Source: Mytilus trossulus | Lineage: Eukaryota > Mollusca > Bivalvia > Mytilida > Mytilidae | Length of the DNA stretch: 64,000 bases | Direction: 5' to 3' | NCBI RefSeq assembly: GCF_036588685.1 | Contig: NC_086382.1 | Span: forward strand, 70,033,999 to 70,097,998 | Part shown: positions 1 to 11,020 of the stretch, one piece after another | Numbering within the stretch: position 1 is the stretch's first letter | Layout of the letters: each line of letters opens with the position of its first letter | Notes under the pieces: generated by a model | Database searches by the model: none | Told to the model about the DNA's origin: nothing | The model's input: only the letters and a program-made list of their open reading frames with translations | Made by a program: the position numbers and the translations under genes

Positions 1-30
1 TATGTTATGTACCAATTTGTTTATGTACAG

Positions 31-216
31 GTAATTTGGTGTTTTTGGACGAGGTCATATCCATTCAAACACAGGTCACCATGCTTAAAAACCAAGGAGT
101 GAATAAAATCATAGCTCTAGGACATGCCGGATTTAATGTTGACAAGAAAATAGCACTTCAAGTGGAAGATATCGATATAGTTGTTGGTGGTCATACAAAT
201 ACATTTTTATATACAG
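31..216 (+). CDS. NT5E-like: 5'-nucleotidase exon (metal-binding His motifs)
   Basis: The acceptor is TGTACAG and the donor is ACAG/GTATTC. The exon starts with two bases of a split codon and ends with one base of a Gly codon. It encodes NLVFLDEV, then GVNKIIALGHAGF and VVGGHTNTFLYT, which carry the two C-proximal metal ligands of the metallophosphatase domain. Confidence 0.92.
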
Positions 217-3200
217 GTATTCTTAAATGTGTAATATTACAATGCATATGGTATTTATAAATATCATGTATGGTTTGTAAATAGTTATTTTACATGGATT
301 ATTCCGAAAGTGCCTGTGTTTGATATTTCCGTATGCTATAAATGGTATTTAGTTGTAAGATTTGCTAATACATTCTCATACATTCTCATACTGAAACAGT
401 GTGTTAAAAGCCAAAGAGCAAACACTTTAAACATTAAAAGGGTAATGTTGGTAATGTTTTAGTTTCTGAGGTCAATACTATTGCAATAACGTTGTTCTCG
501 GGGAGAATGTACAGAACATTGAACATACGTCGGTTTAACAGAGGAGGTAATGTTTTTGACTTCTAATGGACTAAGGCAGAACTACGAATGCAGTTGACAT
601 ACGAAAGAAAATGTCTCATAAATAACAGCAATAAAATTTGCAGTGAGTATAAAGAGGTATCATATCAATATACACATACTGTGAATACTTACATTTCAAG
701 CGAATATATCTTTTCTTGTATGATTCATAGGAAGAAACAAAATGAGGAGGCTAACCGAAGAACACAATACAAAACAAGTATTCAAGTTCGTTCTTCATAA
801 TCTCATCATAGATACAAGGATTGTTATTATGAAGGCATGCGCAAATTTGTTTTTTGAAGTATTCTAATATATATCAAAATTAATACCTTACACATATTGT
901 TTTTATTATTATCTAGGTAAACCGCCTTCCAATGAAGACCCAGCAGATGTTTACCCAACAGTTGTCAGTAACAATAATGGTGACGACGTTTTAGTAGTTC
1001 AAGATTATGCCTTTGCTAAATACCTTGGATTTTTGCAAGTGGAGTTTGATGACAACGGAAAAGTTGTACGTTATAATGGAAACCCTATATTACTGGATAA
1101 TTCTATACCTAAAGGTAAATACTTATATTTTTATTTCAAAATTCTTTGCGCAAAAATTTATTAGAGATACCAGACTGATTATTTTGTATGCCGGGCATGC
1201 GTTTCGTCTTATTAGTTATCAAAGGTACCAGGATTATAATTTAGTACACCAGACGCGCGTTTCGTCTACATGAGACTCATCAGTGACGCTCATATCAAAA
1301 TATTTATAAAGCCATGAAACCAGTACAAAGTTGAAGAGCATTGAGGATCAAAAATTCCAAAAAGTTGTGCCAAATACGGCTAAGGTAATCTAAGACTTAC
1401 GTAAATGTAACAGTGGAGCTTCAAATAAGAGTCGGAATCGCCAAAAAATATCTTTTAAAAGATAAATTCATAGCATATACTGCAATTTTAGATATCCAAG
1501 TGCAGACTGTTACTGATGAATTTGGAAAGGGACTGAGAGAAAGAATAAATAAGGTTATAGGACGAACATTAGTTTTCCTAAATGGTGGTAGACTTGTCTG
1601 TAGATTACAGGAATGTAACTTAGGTATGTACAATACCAAAAGTCATCCTTTACAAGTTCATTGCTAGAATTAGCTTAATTTAAAGTCGGTAAAGCAGAAT
1701 AATTTGTTTTAGTTTACATACTGACGTGTGCATTATTGAGAGGCAAGTTATCATCCAAAAATCTCACTCAAAGTGTTATACAATTTATGTATCAGATGTT
1801 GTTTATATGGGTCTTTGTTGATTTTTGTTATTAAATAATTACATTAGATGTATGTTTCATTAAAATACGTTATTCTGATTGGCTAACTGCACATCACATG
1901 TTATTCCGTAAGCAGTTGCATGAGACAATAACATTTCATTCACGATGACACGAAGTCCCACAATAAAGTGCACAGGCGAATTTAAAAATTTAACTTCAAG
2001 AAAATCGTGTTTTTATTATCCTAGCTATAAAATGTACATACAAAATGTACTTCGGTCAACGCTTTTACACCCCAATAAATTTACAAAAAGGAGCATTCAA
2101 TTCTTAAGTGTAACTCATAACCATACAGAAACAGGTTTGCAATAAGAGGTACATAATTGGTCTTATATGGAATTCCGATAACTTAAAGATATAAGGAAAC
2201 TTCATTGTCAACAAATATTTTTTCTAGTATTCATTTTAGTTCAGTTATCAATTTGAATTAGGACCAATTGACATAGTTCATTTGTTTGTTTAACTAAAAC
2301 GGGACATATAAGACAAAAAAAGTTTGAACATATATACTCGCATTCTGTCTTTGTAAATGCCCATATGATAACATGGAGATGTGTGAAATTTTCCTTTATA
2401 AGATGATGAGGCAAAGTGGTTCATTGTGTATATAAGACGGGAAAATCAAAACTTTTAACACATTCAAACTCACTAAAATTGAACATGCAATTAATCATTA
2501 CAAGTACTAGTACTTCGCATTTTTTACACTTCAAAAGTGATTGATTCCGCTATTTTCAAAGGCATTATTTGAACAATTTATAATTACAAAAACGTCAATG
2601 CGAATTTACACTTAGTTAATATGTCACAATAGGATACATGACACACTCGGTAAAATTACAGAACTGGTAAACATATTGATGCTTGCAATAAAATAATCAT
2701 AAAAGGTTACCAATTCAACACTGTAATTAGATCTTTGAATATTGTTTTAATGTATTCAATATTGATTTTGGATATCAGAAAAGTAAAAGCAAACAAAATA
2801 TTATTGTTCATTAATTAACCTGCAATCTCTCGATACCTGTATTTCGAAATTGTATAAGGTCATGTCTGTCTCTGACTGTTTATTACTCTAGTCTAAATTT
2901 ATTAGATGTTGGATGTGTACTGATTGATAATTTAGTCTTAGATCCCTAATCTTTTAACTGAATGTTAGTGGCTTTGAACTAGCTTTCATTAACTGTGACT
3001 ACTGTAAGATCTGTACTTGATGTATATTTATTATTGATATAACTGTGCCCGGCTACGTCCACTCTGTGTGTGTCGTTCATCTTTTTATAGATACATTAGG
3101 CAGTTGTTTTTCTCGGTTAAATGGTTTTATATTTGTCATTTCGGAGCCTTTTAAAGCTGACAACGCGGTATTGGTTTTGCTGATTGTTGTAGCCGTACGT

Positions 3201-6200
3201 TGACCTATAGTTATGATGTGTTATTTAATCTCTTGTAAAGAGTTGTCTCATTGGCAATAACACTACATCTTCTTTTTGAACAAGATATGATAAGACTTCC
3301 ATCATTTAAGTTCACTAGAATAGCTTTGAGTAGTTAGCACTAATTGGAATGAATATGGATTGTTGTGTGACATAGCATCATCAATAATAAAACTAACGGT
3401 ACCAATTGTCTTGCACCAGATGCGCATTTCGACAATACATGTCTCTTCAGTGATGAATCAATCTACAATGAGCTGTAATGCATTGTTGTCAATATAATGG
3501 AATTTGATGCGACTGTCATATAAGTGACAGTCTTTGCTAGCTAAAAAAAACCCAGATTCAATCCACCATTTTCTACATTAGAAAATGCCTGTACCAAGTC
3601 AGAAATTTGACAGTTGTTGTCAATTCGTTTCACGTATTTGTTTTTTTGATTATGTCATTTAATAAGGGACTTTCAAAATTTTTGTAATTTTACTTTTTAC
3701 TCGTGCACCAGAACTTCCAAATAAGCATTAATCTACCATCGATCCTTTCAAGCAATATTGCCCTTTCTACATTACGGTAAATATTGAATGTCAATTGTGA
3801 TTAAATCAATGGGACGTTACGTATCTATACCACAAATTGTTTAATTTTACGCTGACCTCTTAAAATAGCATCCATATGTTATCAAATTGAAATGTAGGTT
3901 ATCAGTACCAGTGTATATATTTTTCTTGTCATGGTTTCAGGGAATTTGATAGCTGACGGCATGGTTCATCAGAATCTTTTACACGCAGACAGCGTAGATG
4001 GAACTAAAGTTTTTATATCCATTGTCAACTCCGGATCAATACGATCATCTTTTGAAAAAGGTATCGTTTTATTCAGATGATACAACTCATTTAACAAGAG
4101 ACGTAAAACCAAATTATGACATGTACGAAATCATGTCTGTTTTTAAGAAATTATACCGACACTTTTTAGTTTTGGTATTGACCTTACTTGTGGTCATTTC
4201 GAAAAATAAAAAGGGTAGAATAGAATGCAAAAATAATATAGAACAGTAGTTGAAATAATTGTTTCTGTTTCAGTTATCTTATACATTATTGCCAGCTTCA
4301 TAAATAATAGGATCGATATTAACCTTATCTATAGAAACCTTATGTATAAAAAAAGAAGATGTGGAATGATTGCAAATGAGACAACTCTTCAAAAGAAACC
4401 AAAATGATACACAAATAAACAATCATAGGTAGCAGTACGGCCTTCAACATGAGCAAAGCCTATTCCTCATAGTCAGCTATAAAAGGCCTAGAAATGACAA
4501 TGGAAAACAATTCAAACGAGAAAATTAACGGCCGTTTTTATTTCTAAATAAAGAACGAAAAACACGGTTACACATAAACAAACAATAACCATTGAATTTC
4601 AGGCTCCTGGTGTGTTTGTCTTATCATCTTACACAGAGAAGAAATGATAATCACAGCACATGAATTGAAAGACAATATTAGTTCACATGAATCTGACATG
4701 AAATTAACGTTAATTTTAACTCAAAACTGCTTAGACGTGCTACTCATGTTCAACTGACGTAAACCTTACGTGCAGAGTTTAGATATTATATAACAATAAC
4801 ATCTCAATTTTCAAATTTGATTAAAATCATGATGTGAATTTCACGTTAAATGTCATCACGATAATTCACGTAAGAGTACGACCATATAATAATACAAAGT
4901 AAAGAGAAAAAATACAGGATAAAATAAGTATTTTTACTGAAAGTCTGTATCATATTTTTTTTCCAGGCAACATTACAATTGGCAATGTTTTAGAGGTGAA
5001 CCCTTTTAGGAATACAATTGACACAATTATGCTAAGGGGAGACTTCTTACTGCAAGCACTAGAACATAGTGTAGCAGACTATGATGTAGACGGACCAGGT
5101 GGCGCATTCTTACAATATTCTGGTTAGGTTTTTGTAAATTATTACTACATTCTTGTTTTCATACTTAAATGATAAAAGGAGAAGCAAAGGGTTTCTGATA
5201 ATATATAATTGAGAAGACAGATATGTACAAAATTGTTTTCAGCGCCTGTCAACAATACCAAATTGTCAACTGTAACTTGTATATCTGTTTCATTATGGTT
5301 ACCAATAGCAGAACGAATACGGCGTGGTCTATAAGAGCAACTATACTCATCTATGTTTAAATTGAGCAGTATTGATAATTTATAGTTATATGCTATTTCT
5401 TTTTCCACAATTGGCCGTCTTAATTTTCATTGTTGGATATCTGTTGATTAATTTATTGACTACAAGATACTCGCAAAAATGTGATTTTCATTTTTTTTAT
5501 CCTTTTAATCCAATAACCGTATCAGGTACGTTAAATCCGTTTACATAACCGAAGGTGATCAAAATGAAAAACACTTGACAAAATCCCATCTAAATATGAT
5601 GAAAAATAAAATGAAAGTCGACTGAGAATGTGCAAAAGCGTAAAAGACACGAATCTATAACGATATCCGAATTTGGATACTTAAAAAAAATAAATAGGCG
5701 CTTTCTTTAAAGGAAATTAAAACTGTTTCAAAGACAAATTCAGGAAGTTCAAAACACTATATTTGTACGTCAGTTCACAAAATATCCGACTTTGTATGGT
5801 TTCATAGAAGTTGTGACTAAATGAAATGGATCTTTTCCTTGGTAGAATAGATATCAATTATATCTATATCTTCGTATTAATCCATTCATATGTATACAGA
5901 CATCGTAACCGTCGTTATATTGGACTTACATATTACATCATCTCATTGGATCTTTATCTATTCGATATTGCGCTTTTTTTAAAGAGTTTCGGACGTAAAA
6001 AAATATATCAAATGTCATTTGCTCTGTACATCTATAATAAAGGTATATCATAAAAGGTGCGTCCAAAACAATTTCTGAGGAATTGAAGACATTTGAATTT
6101 TATGTATTGCACATTTACTCAAGTTTATAAAACGAAAATCCAAACGCGACATACACAAAAAAAAGACAAAAAAGTTGCGACATTTTAAAGTTTATCATTA

Positions 6201-8220
6201 CAATATGCTCATAACTGCTTATAATGCTCACGTTAAATGCCACACTTTATACCATCAAATTAAACGATAACTGGTGTAACCTTATACCTACCTTTACATA
6301 CGTCTGAATAATTTTGCATAATTTTGCAGCTTTTCGTCCTCGAAACTAACTCCGTGGTGGAACTTGTAGATTATTAAATAGAATTTGTTAAGAAAATCTA
6401 CTTGAGGAAATCAATTTAAATTTCATAGTGTCGTGAGTTTAGGTGGTTTTGACCGTCGTAATTATCAATAAAACTGGCTCCTATCCGTGAAACTATCAAC
6501 ACCAAATAAGTGAGCCCAAAGTTTTCCATGAATATCGTGATCGTTGAATCAATTATGCATCTTTTTTTAGTTGATCACATGTATCATAAATTGATAAAAT
6601 TAGATTATTCTTTCAGGAATAAAAGTAAAATATAATCTCACAAAACCAGTACAACAAAGAGTAGTTGAAGCCTTAGCTATCTGTCAAAATTGTACCATTC
6701 CTGCATATGAACCAATTGATGCGAACGTAATGTATAGTTTGATATTAACTAATTTCATACGAAATGGTGGCGATGGATATACAATGATCAGAGACAATGC
6801 GGTACAATCACATACTATCGGTAAGCCACTTAGTGCTATTTGATTATGAATTCAAAAAATCAATATGGATACTGACCAGGAGACTAATCATTGAAAGTTA
6901 ACAACACTATATCAGATACCAAATATCATAAGTTTTGAAACTTCATGTCTCATTAAACCTGTACAGGAATCATACACATATTTGGTATTCCTAATTCTAT
7001 ACATCTCATACCTCATCTCAGTTTTTTTGCCAACATGGGATATCATTGATAAACTAAATAATAGGAAATTTTACAGTTTTTCTAATCCATTTGTGGTCAA
7101 TTTGCCTTAATTAAAACGTTGTAAATTATTCAAAATAATAAGTTTTTTCAACATAACGGATTATAATTGATTTGTCCGATTTTCTTTAATTTTGGGAATC
7201 TTTGTTGCTTCAACTGTCTTATTTAGTTAGACTATTAATCGTTTCGGTTTATTAATTCTAATGTAGGTTTATCTTTTTTACCGACGAAATATGTTTTTGT
7301 CATCAAATTTGATTCGATTGCAGTAAAACTGAAACTTTTGATACCATTGATTTGGAACCTACTATACTAACAAAATTAACGGACATGCAAACATGAACTA
7401 TATCAAAAGTGTCAAATCGTCAATGGTGTACAACCTCAAAGTGTAATCAATTGATGCATTATATATTTGTTTTTATAACCAGATGGAACATATTTAATTG
7501 AAATAACAAATATGAAATAAGATATTTATAGAAGTTGAGAAAAACGGGTACAATTCATTAGAACGAACACCATTTAAAACTCCTTTTGTGATGTCAACCT
7601 TATTTGTTAATAGTTTAAACATAAACAAGGTACATTGGATATATTACACAACAGAATAAAATCACATTTAAAATAATTCGACACATCGAGGTTTAAAAAA
7701 ACTCAGTAAAGCATATGTCATGTAGATAAGAAATACACAGAGTCTGTCATATTTATACCTGGCATTATACTATACCAGTTTTTTTTTTTAATAAAATACA
7801 GATTCTTAGAGTGGAAAAAATCAATCGAGGTCAAATTGCTAAATATTGCATAAAGACAGAATTTTGCGTTCTCAAAAATATTATTAACACATATAATATT
7901 TCTATTTCATAGGAGATCTTGAGGCGGATGTTTTAATGGATTACATTAAAAATGCGTCACCTTTTTACAACGGTATTGAAGGGAGGATAATTCTGGGTAA
8001 TTCTACAGAGACTATTGATAAATTAACATGTAATGACGGAAAAGTGATAACATGTGATGATGTTAAAACAAACACCTGTGACAATTTAACGTGCGCGGAT
8101 GGAAATGTATATACATGTGATTGCATTATGAATTTAAAGCAATACACATACTCTAGGCGAGCAACACAGAAACGAAGGAAACGAAAACGAAAACAAAAAC
8201 AGGTAAACAAAAACAAGTAA
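31..8220 (+). CDS. NT5E-like: Ecto-5'-nucleotidase (CD73-like), 3' seven exons of a gene that starts upstream
   Basis: The enzyme hydrolyses extracellular 5'-AMP to adenosine. Joined exons 31-216, 917-1114, 1492-1623, 3941-4060, 4967-5122, 6617-6820 and 7913-8220 give 433 residues, colinear with human CD73 from about residue 180 to the C-terminus. The two metal-binding His are present as ALGHAGF and VVGGHTNTF, spaced 23 residues as in CD73. The nucleotide-pocket residues corresponding to human R354 (CRLQEC), N390 and R395 (VNSGSIRS), F417 (NPF) and F500 (NGGDGY, Phe to Tyr) are recognisable. All junctions have AG/GT borders and all introns are phase 1. The N-terminal metallophosphatase exons and the signal peptide lie outside the window. 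The usual hydrophobic GPI-attachment tail is replaced by a Cys-rich stretch and a basic tail, so the product may be secreted rather than anchored. Function is inferred from homology; no breaks are seen in the visible part. Confidence 0.93.
917..1114 (+). CDS. NT5E-like: 5'-nucleotidase exon
   Basis: It follows the acceptor ATCTAG and ends AAAG/GTAAAT. It encodes GKPPSNEDPADVYPTVV and then VVQDYAFAKYLGFLQVEFDD and NGNPILLDNSIPK. This matches the CD73 segment linking the two domains. The length is 198 bp, phase 1 at both ends. Confidence 0.93.
1205..1400 (+). repeat. Dispersed repeat family B
   Basis: It starts at TCAAAGGTACCAGGATTATA, continues with GCCAGACGCGCGTTTCGTCT-like sequence and CATCAGTGACGCTC, and ends near CTAAGGTAATC. 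Related copies are at about 3397-3460, 17200-17400, 40290-40395 and 48849-48890 on this strand, and 9905-10045 and 61688-61772 on the other. A split copy flanks the TIR element at 53827-54574. It lies in an intron of the nucleotidase gene. No coding capacity is seen. Confidence 0.75.
1492..1623 (+). CDS. NT5E-like: 5'-nucleotidase exon
   Basis: The acceptor is CAATTTTAG and the donor TTAG/GTATGT. The exon (132 bp, phase 1-1) encodes the helix leading into IGRTLVFLNGG and CRLQECNLG. The two Cys match a CD73 disulfide (human C353-C358) and the Arg between them matches substrate-binding R354. A family B repeat lies in the intron just upstream (about 1205-1400). Confidence 0.9.
3020..3275 (-). 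repeat. Dispersed repeat family A, inverted
   Basis: It reads as the reverse complement of the commonest repeat in the window: TTTATAGCTGAC...CGGTATGG-like sequence, then the complement of GCCGTACG, and ATTGGCAATxxxACxACATCTTC at the end. It lies in a nucleotidase intron. The copy is diverged and its edges are approximate. Confidence 0.6.
3465..3700 (-). repeat. Dispersed repeat family D, inverted
   Basis: Markers are TGTTGTCAATATAATGGAAT, the complement of AAATGGTGGAT, CCTGTACCAAGTCAG and AAGGGACTTTC. The same series occurs inverted at about 22190-22330, 37325-37575 and 63265-63530, and forward at 34480-34690 and 58310-58590. Located in a nucleotidase intron next to a family B fragment (3397-3460). 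Confidence 0.7.
3941..4060 (+). CDS. NT5E-like: 5'-nucleotidase exon (substrate pocket)
   Basis: The acceptor is GGTTTCAG and the donor AAAAAG/GTATCG. The exon (120 bp, phase 1-1) encodes NLIADGMVHQNLLHADSVDG and IVNSGSIRSSFEK. The Asn and Arg of NSGSIR correspond to CD73 N390 and R395. The family motif NGGGIRS is weakened to NSGSIRS, and both Cys of the second CD73 disulfide in this stretch are replaced. Confidence 0.9.
4349..4640 (+). repeat. Dispersed repeat family A
   Basis: It contains the family A signature: GATGTGG, ATTGCAAATGAGACAACT, AGTACGGCCTTCAACA, TAGTCAGCTATAAAAGGCC and CGAGAAAATTAACGGCC, then CCATTGAATTTCAGGCTCC. Other forward copies are near 11555-11900, 23305-23400, 39845-40200, 45840-46035, 51415-51600 and 55365-55625. 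Inverted copies are near 3020-3275, 16600-16860, 19490-19870, 20630-20965 and 26930-27130. Located in a nucleotidase intron. Confidence 0.8.
4675..4870 (+). repeat. CACGTGAA/CATGAAAT-rich dispersed repeat
   Basis: The stretch is full of variants of TTCACGTGAA, TCACATGAAT and ATTAACGT in both orientations. Its middle (ATCTCAATTTTCAAATTTGA) matches the reverse complement of the similar region 40880-41260. The two are probably copies of one element in opposite orientation. Confidence 0.5.
4967..5122 (+). CDS. NT5E-like: 5'-nucleotidase exon
   Basis: A strong polypyrimidine acceptor (TTTTTTTTCCAG) precedes it and the donor is TCTG/GTTAGG. The exon (156 bp, phase 1-1) encodes GNITIGNVLEVNPFRNTIDT and LQALEHSVADYD. 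The Phe of NPF matches the adenine-stacking F417, and the LxxALEHSV helix is typical of the family C-terminal domain. Confidence 0.91.
6617..6820 (+). CDS. NT5E-like: 5'-nucleotidase exon (NGGDGY motif)
   Basis: The acceptor is TTCTTTCAG and the donor TATCG/GTAAGC. The exon (204 bp, phase 1-1) ends in the family hallmark NGGDGYTMIRDN, where the aromatic residue stacks on the adenine ring (Phe in mammals, Tyr here). A CxxC pair (ICQNC) matches LCTKC of CD73. Confidence 0.93.
7913..8220 (+). CDS. NT5E-like: 5'-nucleotidase terminal exon with Cys-rich repeat and basic tail
   Basis: The acceptor is TTTCATAG. The first part (VLMDYIKNASPF, then GIEGRIIL) matches the end of the CD73 fold. After that come six cysteines spaced C-x7-C-x7-C-x4-C-x7-C-x-C, containing two copies of an LTCxDGxVxTCD motif. 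A tail of about 30 residues rich in Lys, Arg and Gln ends at a TAA at 8218-8220. No hydrophobic GPI signal is present. A good donor-like site (ACAG/GTAAAC at 8202/8203) lies 16 bp before the stop, so a longer spliced isoform with another C-terminus is possible. A possible AATAAA signal is at 8326-8331. Confidence 0.85.
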
Positions 8221-8639
8221 AAAGAGATGAAATAAGTCAAGAGGTAATAATTATTAAACTAATAGAATGCATATTGTTAAAAGAAATTATAACTGATAAT
8301 TTCATTTTTTGAAGTTTTGCATTACAATAAATATACCTTAGGCATCAATCTAGTTGTTTCTGTATGTATTTTTGTTTTGCATAGGTTTTGTGTGCATGAC
8401 GTGCGTTTCGTCCTCAGCTTAACGAGTTTAAAATTTATGCGGATTACAGAAATACTAAAAATTTATGTTGGACAATATAAAAGACCACAACCATCAAAAA
8501 CAGCATTTGCTTTCCAAAACACAAATATTAAAATAAATCACACACATTGTTTAGATAGCTTCAATATGGTGAAGGTATTTTTGTTTTACAAACATTTTCC
8601 CTTTGTCTGTCTAAACCGTGCATGGTTAAATTAATACAC

Positions 8640-9900
8640 ACAATTTCAAATCTGCGCAATTTGTAATACTTCGTTTAGAGCTGTTGTAGTTCAGTGGCAG
8701 TGTTCACAGACGTTATGATATAATGGCCAATGAGGAAATCCAACAGACACTAGTTCGATGAAAGACAAAAGAAACTAAGCAAAAACGCCGACAGCAGCCA
8801 GGAAGGGTAGAAGAATGGTCGACAACATGAAATTATACCAAGTAGCAAGTGACACTGACGATAAGAGCAAATTAAGTTACGCAGAAAAATATGGCGTTCG
8901 GTAATCGCTATTCAAAAATGAAAGAGGCTGATGTTCAGCCCAACAATAATTATGTTTCGAAAGCGCCATCTCAATTTAATAAAAATCAACCCGTTCGTTA
9001 TACCAATCCTGGTACAACAGTCATTAGTGTTAATAGCAGGCTGAAACACAATATATGTATGTTCTGATTTTATTTTGCACACTATTGTGATAATGCTCCA
9101 CTGTCTATATATATTAACAAGTAATATTATGGCAATCATCCAAACCGAGTTTGTCCTAAAAGATATTCATGATCTTTTGATAAGGAGATTTATTGAAGAA
9201 TAGTACATTCAATCTACAAATTTACTTACATTTTATAAGTCTGCCGGTAAAAGGAAAAGTCCTTTCAGATCTCAGACATATAAATAACTATTTTTTTGAA
9301 AACTAGTGTAAAATGTGTGAAGATATTCGTAGTGACATACATTCATTACAAACAATTCTTTCTGTTTCCAGTTTAATGTTATGTCACTATATCACATTTT
9401 TATCTAACATATAGAATTTAAGGATTTTCTTGGCAAGTTAAATACATTGTTCGTACTTTCTTTTTGGGTATGGTCAGCTTAATATATATTAACCTTGATC
9501 ACCAGACCACTTATAAAAATAGAAGGGTGAAGGTTAACAAGTATTATTGTACATATCTGATAGTTTAGGTACGGAAAGAGACAATGTTATTTATTCAACT
9601 GTGTCTGAACAACTGAGACAAAAAATCATTTATGAGCGGTTTAGATCTCAGTGATAACCTTTGATTATTGTGGTATTCTTTGGTTATTCAATTGACAACT
9701 ACCAGGGTGCAATTTTATATATGACATCACTTAGCGTTGAGGTTTTAACTTATTCAGATGTGTCTAATTTTTGTACATTTTGTCGAGTTAAGTAATGTAT
9801 CGGTTGTTTCCTGTAATTACTTAATACTTCAGTTTTATCATATATCTTTTGTGTAGTCATTTTGTAAAATGTACTGTTTGCAAAAGTATAAATAATTCTT
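8640..9900. other. Intergenic stretch, no gene seen
   Basis: No open frame with recognisable similarity is seen. One small part (8683-8765) looks like a decayed tRNA-derived SINE head: an A-box-like TAGTTCAGTGG at about 8689-8699 and a B-box-like AGTTCGATG at about 8752-8760. Otherwise nothing stands out. Confidence 0.35.
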
Positions 9901-9904
9901 AATA

Positions 9905-10045
9905 ATAGGGATTTTCTGGTACCTAACATAAACCCTGGCCTTTTTTGTCAACTTTTTGAATTTTTGGTCCTCGATGCTGTTCAAGTTTGTACTTGTTTCG
10001 GCTTTCAAACTTTTGTATCTGGGCGTCACTGGTAAGTGTTGTATG
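9905..10045 (-). repeat. Dispersed repeat family B, inverted
   Basis: It reads GGTACCTAACATAAACC, then TTTTTGAATTTTTGGTCCTC, ATGCTGTTCAA and GGGCGTCACTGG. This is the reverse complement of the family B 3' half (GAGCATTGAGGATCAAAAATT). Confidence 0.6.
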
Positions 10046-10144
10046 AACAAAATGAACTTCTAGCGTATTGAAATTTCAAACTTGTTGCTTTTTGTTAGCT
10101 ATTATTTGTGTGTTTCTTTATTAATTGTGTTCTCCACATGAGAG

Positions 10145-10690
10145 CAAAAAGAGGGACGAAAAATACCAAAGAGACAGTCAAAATCATAAATCAAAAACAA
10201 ACTGACAACGCCATGGCTAAAAATGAATAAGACAAACAGACAAACAACAGTACACATGACACAACATAGAAAACTAAAGAATAAACAACACGAACCACAC
10301 CAAAAACTAGGGTTGATCTCAGGTGCTCCGACAGGGTAGGCATATCCTGCTCCACATGTGGCACCCGTCGTGTTGCTTTTGTGAAAACAAATCCGGTAAA
10401 TAGTCTAATTCGGTAGATCACATTCATGAAAGGGAAGGGGACTGTAGTTACGACGTACGAAAAATATCCGATATCTTTTGTGAAACGGTTATTCCATAAC
10501 GGTCAACCAACTCGTGATGGCGTTCGAAAAACCTACAAAGGGAGGAAAGGATCACCATTTGAAACTCTTGGTTTAATAGCTTCCTTGTGAGCAGCAACCC
10601 TCTATAAAAAAATCATGATCGTAAATGCAAGCACGGGAATATCGTATCAATTGGGAGATGTATACACCGTATGATGCTGTTGAAATGACA
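10145..10690 (+). repeat. Dispersed repeat family C, long copy
   Basis: This is the longest copy of a repeat running from AGAGGGACGAAAAATACCAA through GACAACGCCATGGCTAAAAA, GTCGTGTTGCTTTTG and TTCGGTAGATCACATTC to ATCGTATCAATTGGGAGATG. Related partial copies are 15640-16090, 18300-18470 and 62225-62470 forward, and 30405-30930 inverted. The complement of part of it keeps an open frame of about 75 codons also seen in two other copies. No transposase is seen; it is probably non-autonomous. Confidence 0.7.
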
Positions 10691-11020
10691 CAGAAATAAC
10701 GAAAAACAAATATGAATATAAAGGAACACTAAATGTATTTTAATCTTTTATTCAGCTATTATTGTGCGTTCGCAAACTGACTTTTCTGATCGTTAATACT
10801 AGATTAAGCATGATTGTCTCTTATTTAAAAAAAATTAAAACAGTTTGTTCTGCTAAGCTGGCTTTAAAATATTATTACGACCCATATGATGAATCACCAT
10901 AGTCATAAGATTAGAAAACAAATAAAAACAATTAGTCTTATTTTTACAAGTATGCCAAAGATAAGCCAACAGTTAAATAAAATGTTTCAAATTTCATTAT
11001 GACTTTCGTTATTTTGTTTA

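Noticed and set aside
8317..8634. 105-codon open frame after the nucleotidase stop
   Set aside because: It starts inside the probable 3' UTR, shows no similarity to the family and no splice acceptor in the right phase.
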